This document shows, piece after piece, positions 33,288-40,253 of a stretch of DNA of 64,000 bases; the first letter of the stretch is position 1; every line of letters starts with the position of its first letter. Both the position numbers and the translations under genes were made by a program. The stretch is from DASQGA01 sp963722715 (GTDB taxonomy: Bacteria > Actinomycetota > Thermoleophilia > Gaiellales > Gaiellaceae). Below the pieces are notes generated by a model. It was not told where the DNA came from. It saw only the letters and a list, made by a program, of their open reading frames with translations, and did not search any database. Where the stretch lies: the NCBI GenBank assembly GCA_963722715.1, contig CAVROA010000018.1:1-64000 (forward strand), in the 5' to 3' direction.

Positions 33288-34558
33288 GCTCGCCGATCCG
33301 GTCGGTTCGTGCGATTCAGATCCTGGACTCCCGCGGGAATCCCACGATCGAGGTGGAGATCACGCTCGAGTCCGACGCAGTCGGGCGCGCTGCGGTGCCA
33401 TCCGGTGCATCGACCGGGCAGTTCGAGGCGGTCGAGCTCCGAGACGGCGACAGGAATGTTTATCGCGGCAAGGGCGTCCTCCAGGCCGTCGAGCACGTTG
33501 GCGGCGAGATCGCATTCGCCCTCGCCGGCCGGGATCCCGGAGATCAGCGCGCCATCGATCGGTTGCTGATCCAGCTCGACGGCACGGACAACAAGGGCCG
33601 TCTCGGTGCGAACGCGATCCTCGGCTGCTCGCTCGCTGCCGCGAAAGCCGCCGCGGCCGACGCAGGAGTTCCGCTCTACCGCTGGATCGGCGGCGAGGAT
33701 GCGCACGTTCTGCCCGTCCCGATGATGAACGTGGTGAACGGGGGCGCACACGCCCAGAACACGCTCGACCTGCAGGAGTTCATGGTCGTTCCGGCCGGTG
33801 CCGAGTCGTTCGCCGAAGCGCTCGAGATCGGCGCGGAGACCTTCCATGCGCTTCGAGATCTCCTGCACGAGCGCGGCCTCGCGACCGCGGTCGGTGACGA
33901 GGGGGGCTTCGCACCGGACCTCGGCTCGAGTGAAGAGGCGATCGATGTCGTGCTCGAGGCGGCCGAGCGGGCGGGGCACCGTGACCGCGTGGCACTTGCG
34001 CTCGATCCCGCCGCGACGGAGCTCTGGCAGGACGGGCGCTACCGATTCGAAGGGCGTGAAGCGAACCCGGACGAGATGGTCGACTACTGGGCGGGCCTCA
34101 CCGAGACCTACCCCATCGTCTCGATCGAGGACGGTCTTGCCGAGGACGAGTGGGTCGCATGGCGCAAGCTGACCGATCAGATCGGGAGCCGGGTTCAGCT
34201 CGTCGGCGACGACCTCTTCGTCACGAACGTCACGCGTCTACAGCGGGGAATCGAGGAGGGGGTCGCGAACGCGATCCTCGTCAAGGTGAACCAGATCGGG
34301 ACGCTGACCGAGACGCTGGACGCGATCGAGCTGGCGCGCTCTCACGGGTACGCGGTGGTCATCTCCCATCGCTCCGGAGAGACGGAGGACACGACGATCG
34401 CGGACCTGGCCGTTGCCACCGGTGCCGGTCAGATCAAGACGGGCGCACCGTCTCGAACGGATCGCGTCGCGAAGTACAACCAGCTGCTCCGGATCGAGGC
34501 GGAGCTCGGCGACCGGGCCGAGTACCCGGGCTGGTCAGCGTTTCCCCGGGCAACCTGA
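33284..34558 (+). CDS. eno: enolase
   Basis: Converts 2-phosphoglycerate to phosphoenolpyruvate in glycolysis. Motifs are AIQILDSRGNPTIEVEI, PSGASTGQFEAVELRDGD with the metal-site Ser, VPMMNVVNGGAHAQN, VGDEGGFAPDL (Glu of the catalytic pair), SIEDGLAEDEW, LVGDDLFVTN, and the signature ILVKVNQIGTLTET with the catalytic Lys, then VISHRSGETEDTTIADL. The 424-residue length fits. GTG start overlapping the mazG stop. It is followed by pyk after about 160 bases, so two late glycolytic genes are neighbours. Confidence 0.97.
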   Translation: MSSPIRSVRAIQILDSRGNPTIEVEITLESDAVGRAAVPSGASTGQFEAVELRDGDRNVYRGKGVLQAVEHVGGEIAFALAGRDPGDQRAIDRLLIQLDGTDNKGRLGANAILGCSLAAAKAAAADAGVPLYRWIGGEDAHVLPVPMMNVVNGGAHAQNTLDLQEFMVVPAGAESFAEALEIGAETFHALRDLLHERGLATAVGDEGGFAPDLGSSEEAIDVVLEAAERAGHRDRVALALDPAATELWQDGRYRFEGREANPDEMVDYWAGLTETYPIVSIEDGLAEDEWVAWRKLTDQIGSRVQLVGDDLFVTNVTRLQRGIEEGVANAILVKVNQIGTLTETLDAIELARSHGYAVVISHRSGETEDTTIADLAVATGAGQIKTGAPSRTDRVAKYNQLLRIEAELGDRAEYPGWSAFPRAT

Positions 34559-34721
34559 TTCGTCACGACCCCGGCATGCACTCGGCACGGGCTGCGTGCC
34601 ACGTGCGTATCCGGGCGACATACGCTCATCGCGGGGGAACCAGTAATCAGGGGGTCCCCCGGGGAAGTACACCAGCCGCGGTCGCGCCGGTGCCCTCTGC
34701 TCTCTCGGCTACCGTGACCTG

Positions 34722-36134
34722 GTGAACAGCGGCCAGCGTCGCACGAAGATCGTTTGCACGATCGGCCCGGCCTCCTCGTCTCCAGAGATGATCGACGCGC
34801 TCGTCGACGCGGGGTTGGACGCGGCGCGACTGAACTTTTCGCACGGAGCGCACGCAGACCATGCCGAAGGCGCCCGCCTCGTCCGCGAGGCGCAGGCGCG
34901 TGCAGGGCGCCCGCTGGCCCTGATCGCCGACCTGCAGGGCCCGAAGCTCCGGATCGGAGAGCTCAAGGCCCCACTCGAGCTCGCGCCCGGCGACCGGGTG
35001 ACGCTCACCGGCGACGGTGACGGCTCGGCCGGCGACCTCCCGGTGAGCCCGCCGGTTCTGCCGCAGGTCCTCCGGCCCGGGCACGACGTCCTGATCGACG
35101 ACGGGCGCGTCCGCCTTCGCGTCGACGGAGTCGAAGGAGGCCGTGTTGCGAGCACGGTTGTGATCGGAGGTGTCGTCGAGGCACACAAGGGCCTGAACGT
35201 CCCGGGCGTTCCCATCCCGGTTCCGTCGCTCACCGAAAAAGACCGGCGCGATCTGGACTTCGCGCTCGGCCTCGACGTGGACTACGTGGCGCTCTCGTTC
35301 GTCCGCTCGGCCAACGACGTGCGGGAGCTCCGCGAGCTACTCCACGCCGCAGGCTCTGAGGCCCTCGTGATCGCGAAGATCGAGAAGGCGGAGGCGCTCG
35401 ACGACCTGAACGGAATCCTCCGGGTCTCCGATGCGGTCATGGTGGCGAGAGGAGATCTGGGCGTCGAGATCGGCCCGGCCGAGGTGCCCCTCGTGCAGAA
35501 GCGCATCCTCCAGGCTGCGCTCGAGCGCGGGAAGCCCGCGATCACCGCAACCCAGATGCTCGAGTCGATGCTGAATCAGCCGGAGCCCACCCGGGCCGAG
35601 GCCAGCGACGTCGCCAACGCGATCCTCGACGGCACGTCGGCGCTCATGCTCTCGGGGGAGACCGCGGTCGGACGCTTTCCGATCGAGAGCGTCCAGACGA
35701 TGGACAAAATCGCCCGCGCCGTCGAGCCGAGTCTCGCGTACAGGCACGAGCTCGCGCAGGACGAGCCGTTTCGCTCAGTGGGGGAGGCCATGTCGAACGC
35801 TGCCTGCGACATCGCCGAAGTGCTCGAAGCAGCGGCGGTGCTCGTCCCGACCTACAGCGGGCGGACCGCTTCGGCGGTCGCGCGCCACCGGCCCCGGCGG
35901 CCGGTCATCGCCGTTACGCACAAGCCACACGCCGCGCAGCAGCTCGCGATCGAATGGGGCGTCGTGCCCGCCCTCATCGAGCAGTGCCGGGATGTCGAGC
36001 ACCTCTGGGCCGTGAGCCTGGAAGCGGCCCGCTTGACCGGCATCGTCGAGTCCGGCGACCGCGTGGTGATCACGGCCGGGACCGCGGTCAACGTCCCGGG
36101 GACCACGAACTTAATCAAGGTCGAGACCGCTTAG
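34722..36134 (+). CDS. pyk: pyruvate kinase
   Basis: Last step of glycolysis, phosphoenolpyruvate plus ADP to pyruvate plus ATP. Sequence features: RTKIVCTIGPASSSPEMID, LNFSHGAHADH, ADLQGPKLRIG, the catalytic Lys region VIAKIEKAEALDDL near residue 218, MVARGDLGVEIG, and NAILDGTSALMLSGETAVGR, followed by the C-terminal allosteric domain with VPTYSGRTASAVARHRP. 470 residues is the usual bacterial length. GTG start. The stop overlaps the stop of the convergent hydrolase gene by four bases. Confidence 0.97.
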   Translation: MNSGQRRTKIVCTIGPASSSPEMIDALVDAGLDAARLNFSHGAHADHAEGARLVREAQARAGRPLALIADLQGPKLRIGELKAPLELAPGDRVTLTGDGDGSAGDLPVSPPVLPQVLRPGHDVLIDDGRVRLRVDGVEGGRVASTVVIGGVVEAHKGLNVPGVPIPVPSLTEKDRRDLDFALGLDVDYVALSFVRSANDVRELRELLHAAGSEALVIAKIEKAEALDDLNGILRVSDAVMVARGDLGVEIGPAEVPLVQKRILQAALERGKPAITATQMLESMLNQPEPTRAEASDVANAILDGTSALMLSGETAVGRFPIESVQTMDKIARAVEPSLAYRHELAQDEPFRSVGEAMSNAACDIAEVLEAAAVLVPTYSGRTASAVARHRPRRPVIAVTHKPHAAQQLAIEWGVVPALIEQCRDVEHLWAVSLEAARLTGIVESGDRVVITAGTAVNVPGTTNLIKVETA

Positions 36135-36922
36135 CCAGCGGAAGTCTCGTCCAGGAACGCGAGCACGAGCTCGTCGAACTCCTCCGGGCGCTCGAGGCTC
36201 GGGAGGTGAGCCGTGTTCGCGATCGAGGCGCGCCGTACGTGCGGGATCCCTCGTTCGAGCCGCTCGGCGACCGCGGCCATGTCGGAGACGTCTTCGTCGC
36301 CGACCATGACAAGGGTGCGTGCCTGCACCTCGCCGAGCCGTTGGGCCGCGTCCGCGACGAGCAGCTCCTCGTTGGCCTCGCCCTCGACCGGAAGCTGCAG
36401 CTCGAAGGCGCGGCGCTGCATCTCTCCGACCTGCGCGCGAAGCACAGGGTCCACCATCGAAGCGGTTCGCCGTGGTCCGTCGACCCACGTGCTCAGGTTC
36501 GCCTCGACCGCCGCCTCGAGGTCGCCACGTTCGAGGGCAGCCTCCTCCTCGGCCCCGTAAGCCTGGATCTCGTCTGACCACACGTGGCCGGGCAGAGCCG
36601 CGCCGACGAGGACGAGGCTCTCGACGAGCTCGGGGCGGGCGATCGCCAGCTCCAGGGCGACCCGGCCGCCGAGGGACACGCCCACGATGGACGCGCTCTC
36701 GAGGGCATTCACCTTCATGACCTCCGCCAGGTCAAGGGCGTGGGAGTAGGAGCCCGGCGGAATCGACGAGCGGCCGAAGCCGCGGAGGTCGTAGCGAACC
36801 GTTCTGTGTGAGCTGGAGAACGACCGCCATTGCGGCTCCCACATGCGGGAGTCGCAGATGCCTGCGTGTACGAGGACGACTCCCGGCCCCTCGCCGGCTG
36901 CCTCAGAGTGGAGCCTCACCAT
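36131..36922 (-). CDS. alpha/beta-hydrolase fold protein
   Basis: Hydrolase of unknown substrate, about 263 residues. The oxyanion strand reads GVVLVHAGICDSRMW, the nucleophile elbow GVSLGGRVALELA carries Ser, the acid is in VMVGDEDVSD and the catalytic His in NTAHLPSLERP near the C-terminus, so the triad is complete. RYDLRGFGRS is the usual strand-4 motif of esterases and 3-oxoadipate-enol-lactonase-like enzymes. I start at the ATG for MVRLHSEA; the longer frame adds about 42 basic residues without domain features. It diverges from the FtsB gene. Confidence 0.88.
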   Translation of the reverse strand: MVRLHSEAAGEGPGVVLVHAGICDSRMWEPQWRSFSSSHRTVRYDLRGFGRSSIPPGSYSHALDLAEVMKVNALESASIVGVSLGGRVALELAIARPELVESLVLVGAALPGHVWSDEIQAYGAEEEAALERGDLEAAVEANLSTWVDGPRRTASMVDPVLRAQVGEMQRRAFELQLPVEGEANEELLVADAAQRLGEVQARTLVMVGDEDVSDMAAVAERLERGIPHVRRASIANTAHLPSLERPEEFDELVLAFLDETSAG

Positions 36923-36986
36923 TGCACCGTAGCCGGGCCACCAGCAAAGCAGGAGGCAGCCCAGGGCGGTCGAATTGCGATCCCCC

Positions 36987-37298
36987 GTGTCCCGGTCCCG
37001 TCGACAGCGCCGTTCTCGGCTTCTCCGCTGGCTTGCCGTCGCGGTCATCGGTGTGATCGCGTTCGCCTACGTCCATCCCGTGCGCTCCTATCTGCACGCG
37101 AGAGACCAGGTGGAGGCGCGTCAGGCCGAGCTACGAACGCTCGAGCGGGAGAGGCAGGAGTTGGCACGCCGCCTCGCGCTTTCGGAGACCGATCAGTTCG
37201 TAGAGCAGGAGGCACGGCGCATCGGCCTCGTGCGGCCGGGAGAGCGCTTGTTCATCGTGAAGGGCCTTCAGGGTCACGAAAGCTGGCGGCTACGATGA
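36987..37298 (+). CDS. FtsB/DivIC-like septum formation initiator
   Basis: Bitopic cell-division protein. A basic cytoplasmic N-terminus (SRSRRQRRSRLLRW) precedes a single membrane segment (LAVAVIGVIAFAYV) and an external coiled coil from about residue 40 (VEARQAELRTLERERQELAR), then the DivIC-type end VEQEARRIGLVRPGERLF, which is a family hallmark. It would join FtsL and FtsQ in the divisome. I use the GTG start; a TTG four codons earlier is possible. It is followed at once by a DUF501 gene, the common actinobacterial order. Confidence 0.88.
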   Translation: MSRSRRQRRSRLLRWLAVAVIGVIAFAYVHPVRSYLHARDQVEARQAELRTLERERQELARRLALSETDQFVEQEARRIGLVRPGERLFIVKGLQGHESWRLR

Positions 37299-37302
37299 TC
37301 TC

Positions 37303-37773
37303 GTGGACGATCGGGCAGTCGTCTCCTGGCAGCTCGGAAGACCGGCTCGGCCGTTTCGCCGGGTCGCTGTCCGCTGCGTACATGGCTTTCCTGCGGTCAC
37401 GGAGCAGCCGGCGGTGGGGCCGGACGGGGCGCCTTTCCCGACGACGTACTACCTGACCTGTCCCTGGCTCGTCGCCGCGCTCGCGCGCAGCGAAGCCGCC
37501 GGCGGGGTCAAGCGATGGACCGAGGCGGCGGCCTCGGACTCGGAGCTGGGCAAAAGCCTCGAACGCGCGAACGAGGAGCAACGCGAGCTCCGGCCGGAGA
37601 TCGACGCTGGTATTGCCGGAACGAAGCACGGAGCACTGAAATGCCTGCACGCACATGCGGCGTTTGCGCTTGCTCGGCCGGGCTATTCGCTGGGCGATCA
37701 GATCGTCGAGGAAGTCGGCGAGCGCTGGTGCCCCGACGCACGCTGCGCCTCGGCGTCCGAGGTCGTGCCGTAG
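37303..37773 (+). CDS. DUF501 protein
   Basis: A 156-residue protein of the DUF501 family, found in actinobacteria after the FtsB-like gene. Conserved features are QLGRPARPFRRVAVRCVHG, FPTTYYLTCPWLVAALARSE with the cysteine-tryptophan pair, and GIAGTKHGALKCLHAHAAFAL with clustered His and Cys near residue 105, which could bind metal. No function is established. GTG start four bases after the FtsB stop; the stop overlaps the next gene by one base, so the group is an operon. Confidence 0.88.
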   Translation: MDDRAVVSWQLGRPARPFRRVAVRCVHGFPAVTEQPAVGPDGAPFPTTYYLTCPWLVAALARSEAAGGVKRWTEAAASDSELGKSLERANEEQRELRPEIDAGIAGTKHGALKCLHAHAAFALARPGYSLGDQIVEEVGERWCPDARCASASEVVP

Positions 37774-38087
37774 TGGCAGTTGAACACGTTCGGTACCAGT
37801 GGGACGACGGTCGGCGACGGCTCGAGGCGGCCGGGGAAGGAACCGCGCGTTCCAGGCACCTGCTCCTCCTCGTCGATGCGGTCGTCGACGAGCTCCGACG
37901 CCGGGTAGGGCAGACGTACACCCTGAAGGAGCTCGCCGGGGCCTACCGTGGCTCGGAGGAGTGGGTGCGCGAGGTCGTCCTCAGAGCGACGCCGCCGAAG
38001 GCAAGGGCGGGCGTTCGCGACACGACGCTCGTCCAGGACGCCGCTTTCGCGCTGTACGCCCACGGAGCCACCGACTACCGGCCCTGA
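37773..38087 (+). CDS. conserved small protein of unknown function
   Basis: A 104-residue soluble protein without a recognised domain. It is helical and charged: RYQWDDGRRRLEAAGEG, LLLLVDAVVDELRRRVGQTY, then TLKELAGAYRGSEEWVREVV, a segment that resembles a small winged or helix-turn-helix unit, and a C-terminal AAFALYAHGATDYRP. Its GTG start overlaps the DUF501 stop by one base and its stop overlaps the next start, so it belongs to the FtsB operon and could be a division or envelope accessory protein. Confidence 0.7.
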   Translation: MAVEHVRYQWDDGRRRLEAAGEGTARSRHLLLLVDAVVDELRRRVGQTYTLKELAGAYRGSEEWVREVVLRATPPKARAGVRDTTLVQDAAFALYAHGATDYRP

Positions 38088-38356
38088 TGGAAGAACACGA
38101 AGCAGGCATCCACTCGTCGCTCGCCCGGAGGCAGGAGCGAGCTCAGGAGCGCACTCGCGCGCGGCGCCGCCGGGTGCTCGTCTGGGTGGTGTGGGCCCTT
38201 GCGATGTTCGTCGTCTTCTGCGTCGGCCTTCTTGTTGGCCGCGCGCTCGAGAGTGCTCCGCGGCCGGGGGGAACCGAAACCGGCGTCCGCAACCTGAAAC
38301 CGAGCACCCTGCCCCCGTTGACCCGAACGGTGACAGTTACAACTTCGTCACCTTAG
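38087..38356 (+). CDS. small single-pass membrane protein
   Basis: An 89-residue protein with a highly basic cytoplasmic N-terminus (SLARRQERAQERTRARRRR), one membrane segment VLVWVVWALAMFVVFCVGLL and a threonine- and proline-rich external tail (LPPLTRTVTVTTSSP). No family is recognised. The ATG overlaps the preceding stop (TGATG). Last gene of the FtsB-DUF501 operon; a palindrome starts in its stop region. Confidence 0.65.
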   Translation: MEEHEAGIHSSLARRQERAQERTRARRRRVLVWVVWALAMFVVFCVGLLVGRALESAPRPGGTETGVRNLKPSTLPPLTRTVTVTTSSP

Positions 38357-38375
38357 GGTACAAACCGTTAGGTGA
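38348..38375. promoter_or_regulatory. imperfect palindrome upstream of the HTH-receiver gene
   Basis: TCACCT and AGGTGA flank a symmetric core GGT-ACAA-ACC, giving a 28-base imperfect palindrome that ends 24 bases before the GTG of the next gene. By position it could be an operator bound by that gene's product or an RNA hairpin. It overlaps the stop of the previous gene. Confidence 0.4.
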
Positions 38376-38399
38376 TGTCAGGTTTTCGCGGGACTCAGG

Positions 38400-38984
38400 G
38401 TGGTTGATCGACCGACGAGTCGCTCTGGTGCGGGGGCCAACCCCGAGTGGTTGACGCTGGGCCAGGCCGCCAAGTACCTGGGAGTCGCACAGAGCACGAT
38501 TCGCAAGTGGTCTGACAGTGGGCGCCTATCCGCCTTCTACACGCCTGGAGGCCATCGCCGGTTCCGCCGTGACGACCTCGATTCGTTCCTCGGCGGATCC
38601 CGTCCTTCCAAGCGGGCGCGTCCTCTCATCCTCATCGTCGACGACGACCAGCGGCTGCGGGAATACCTGCGGGTCAACTTCGAGATGGAGGGCTATCTCG
38701 TCCGAGAGGCCGCAAGCGCCGCGGAAGGGCTCAAAGCGCTGGACGAGGAGCCGCCCGATCTCATCCTGCTCGACGTGATGATGCCGCAGGTGGACGGCTG
38801 GGAGATGCTGAGCCACGTTCGGGAGCGCCACGGAGTCGAATCGATCCCCGTCGTCATGTTCAGCGGTAAGGTCGACGAGCAGTCGGTGGAGGCCGCTCAT
38901 GAGCGCGGGGCGCAAGCGTTCATCGGCAAGCCCTTCGACCCACAGCAGCTGATCGCGTCTACCAAGCAGCTGCTCAGCGCTTAG
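38400..38984 (+). CDS. MerR/excisionase-type HTH fused to a response-regulator receiver domain
   Basis: A 194-residue regulator with an unusual order: DNA-binding domain first, receiver second. Residues 15-65 are a BldC/MerR-like helix-turn-helix with LTLGQAAKYLGVAQSTIRKW, SDSGRLSAFYTPGGHRRFRR and DDLDSFL. The receiver starts at about 75 with PLILIVDDDQRLREYLRVNF; the phospho-Asp is in LILLDVMMPQVDGWEML, Ser/Thr in VVMFSGKVD and Lys in FIGKPFDP, all present. No kinase gene is adjacent. The upstream palindrome may be its operator. A short hairpin overlaps its stop codon. Confidence 0.88.
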   Translation: MVDRPTSRSGAGANPEWLTLGQAAKYLGVAQSTIRKWSDSGRLSAFYTPGGHRRFRRDDLDSFLGGSRPSKRARPLILIVDDDQRLREYLRVNFEMEGYLVREAASAAEGLKALDEEPPDLILLDVMMPQVDGWEMLSHVRERHGVESIPVVMFSGKVDEQSVEAAHERGAQAFIGKPFDPQQLIASTKQLLSA

Positions 38985-39001
38985 TGCCAAAGGGGCACTA
39001 A
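38981..39001 (+). terminator. hairpin at the end of the HTH-receiver gene
   Basis: TTAGTGCC and GGCACTAA form a perfect 8-base-pair stem with a 5-base loop. It includes the TAG stop and ends five bases before the next start. No T run follows, so termination is uncertain. Confidence 0.45.
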
Positions 39002-39005
39002 CGGC

Positions 39006-39569
39006 TTGTCCGCGGCCGATCGCGGCGCCCTCGTTTGGGTCGTCGAGCATCGCGTCGGCTGGCTCGACCCGATCTTCATCGGCCTCACGGCGATCGGGTA
39101 CGGAGGAGTCGTCTGGATTGCGCTCGCGATGGTGCTCTCGCTCGTCGAGCGCCGCTCCCTCTTGCTGCCGACGGCGTTGACCGCCCTCTCCGTCTGGGCT
39201 GCCGATCTCGTCGCAGCGATCCTGAAGAACGTCATCGACCGCCCGCGTCCGCCATCCGTCGTGCCAGAGGCGGATTCGCTGCTCGGCGGAACGCTCGGCT
39301 CGTCGCTTCCTTCCGGCCACGCCGCTACCAGCTTCGCTGGTGCAGTCGTGCTCGCCTACCTCTTCCCCCGCGCACTGCCGTGGCTCGTCATCCTCGCGGT
39401 CGCGATCAGCTTTTCACGTGTTTACGTGGGAGTCCACTACCCCTTCGACGTCCTGGCCGGGGCGGTGGTCGGGGCGAGTGTCGGGACGCTCGTAGTTCTG
39501 GCGCTCAGAGCTCCTCTGAAGCTTTCAGAAGGCCGGCGACCACGAGCAGTATCGCCGCCACCAGGCTGA
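39006..39569 (+). CDS. PAP2-family membrane phosphatase
   Basis: Lipid phosphatase, perhaps acting on undecaprenyl or phosphatidylglycerol pyrophosphates. The three PAP2 motifs are intact: KNVIDRPRPP near residue 80, SLPSGHAATSF near 102 and SRVYVGVHYPFDVLAG near 140, with the catalytic His residues in the second and third. Five or six membrane segments, 187 residues. The start is TTG, five bases after the preceding hairpin. Its last 20 codons, rich in Pro and Arg, overlap the convergent membrane gene, so the true end may matter for both. Confidence 0.9.
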   Translation: MSAADRGALVWVVEHRVGWLDPIFIGLTAIGYGGVVWIALAMVLSLVERRSLLLPTALTALSVWAADLVAAILKNVIDRPRPPSVVPEADSLLGGTLGSSLPSGHAATSFAGAVVLAYLFPRALPWLVILAVAISFSRVYVGVHYPFDVLAGAVVGASVGTLVVLALRAPLKLSEGRRPRAVSPPPG

Positions 39570-39945
39570 TCCAGATCCCGATGGAGCGGCCGAAGCCGGC
39601 GAAGTCTTCCGGGATGTCGAGGATCCGGATCAGGACGAAGACAGTGCCGAGGGCACCGAGGACGGCGATCACCATGCCGACCGGAACAGTCGGCGGCAGT
39701 TCGACGCCCGCGGCGCGCAGCAGAAGGACGGCGAGCACAGCCAGCCCCACGAACAGCACGAGCTTGCCGAGAGCACCGCTGTGCCAGGCGAGGATGGAGA
39801 CGTCCAGTCCTTCGACCGATCCCGTGTACCAGCCCATGAACGAGCTCAGCGTGAAGATGAGCGCGGCGACCCAGGCAAGCCCTTCACCCGGCGTCCAGAA
39901 GCTGGCGCTCGGGAGGCGTCGGCGTGGGTTTTCCTCGAGTTGCAT
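39505..39945 (-). CDS. four-helix membrane protein of unknown function
   Basis: A 146-residue protein with four hydrophobic segments (GLAWVAALIFTLSSFMGWYT, LVLFVGLAVLAVLLLRAAGV, VPVGMVIAVLGALGTVFVLI, IGIWISLVAAILLVVAGLL). The layout resembles small DUF-type actinobacterial membrane proteins but I cannot name a family. The ATG overlaps the stop of the gene upstream (ATGA), so the two are cotranscribed; the 3' end overlaps the PAP2 gene by 65 bases in convergent orientation. Confidence 0.65.
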   Translation of the reverse strand: MQLEENPRRRLPSASFWTPGEGLAWVAALIFTLSSFMGWYTGSVEGLDVSILAWHSGALGKLVLFVGLAVLAVLLLRAAGVELPPTVPVGMVIAVLGALGTVFVLIRILDIPEDFAGFGRSIGIWISLVAAILLVVAGLLKASEEL

Positions 39946-40178
39946 CAGAGCCCGAAGAGCGCCTGGATCTGATCCCAGATCGTCAGACTGATCAGGACGG
40001 CTGCAAGCAGGAGCAGAAAGAGGAGCACGGTAAACCGGCGCCGCGCGCGCTGTCGTTCGAGCTTGTGCTCGATCCGCGCACGCCGCTTGGCGCGCTCGAC
40101 TCTCAGGTTCCGCTCGACAGCCGGCGTGGGTCGGACCTGCTTGGGACGCTCGGCCCGTCGCGGGGCTGGGGCGGGCAT
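39945..40178 (-). CDS. small basic single-pass membrane protein
   Basis: A 77-residue protein with a very basic N-terminal region (RNLRVERAKRRARIEHKLER) and one C-terminal membrane segment FTVLLFLLLLAAVLISLTIW followed by a short tail. No catalytic motif. It sits upstream of and overlaps the four-helix membrane protein gene, so they are likely partners. It diverges from the GAF-phosphatase gene. Confidence 0.6.
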   Translation of the reverse strand: MPAPAPRRAERPKQVRPTPAVERNLRVERAKRRARIEHKLERQRARRRFTVLLFLLLLAAVLISLTIWDQIQALFGL

Positions 40179-40239
40179 GACGCGTGATTGTTCCCGGTCA
40201 GGGGCCGAACTGCAAATCCGGTCGGCGTTTATCTAGGGC

Positions 40240-40245
40240 CATAAT
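40240..40245 (+). promoter_or_regulatory. possible minus-10 box of the GAF-phosphatase gene
   Basis: CATAAT lies eight bases before the ATG, with no ribosome site in between, suggesting a leaderless or very short 5' end. No clear minus-35 box is seen. Confidence 0.35.
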
Positions 40246-40253
40246 CACCGGGA

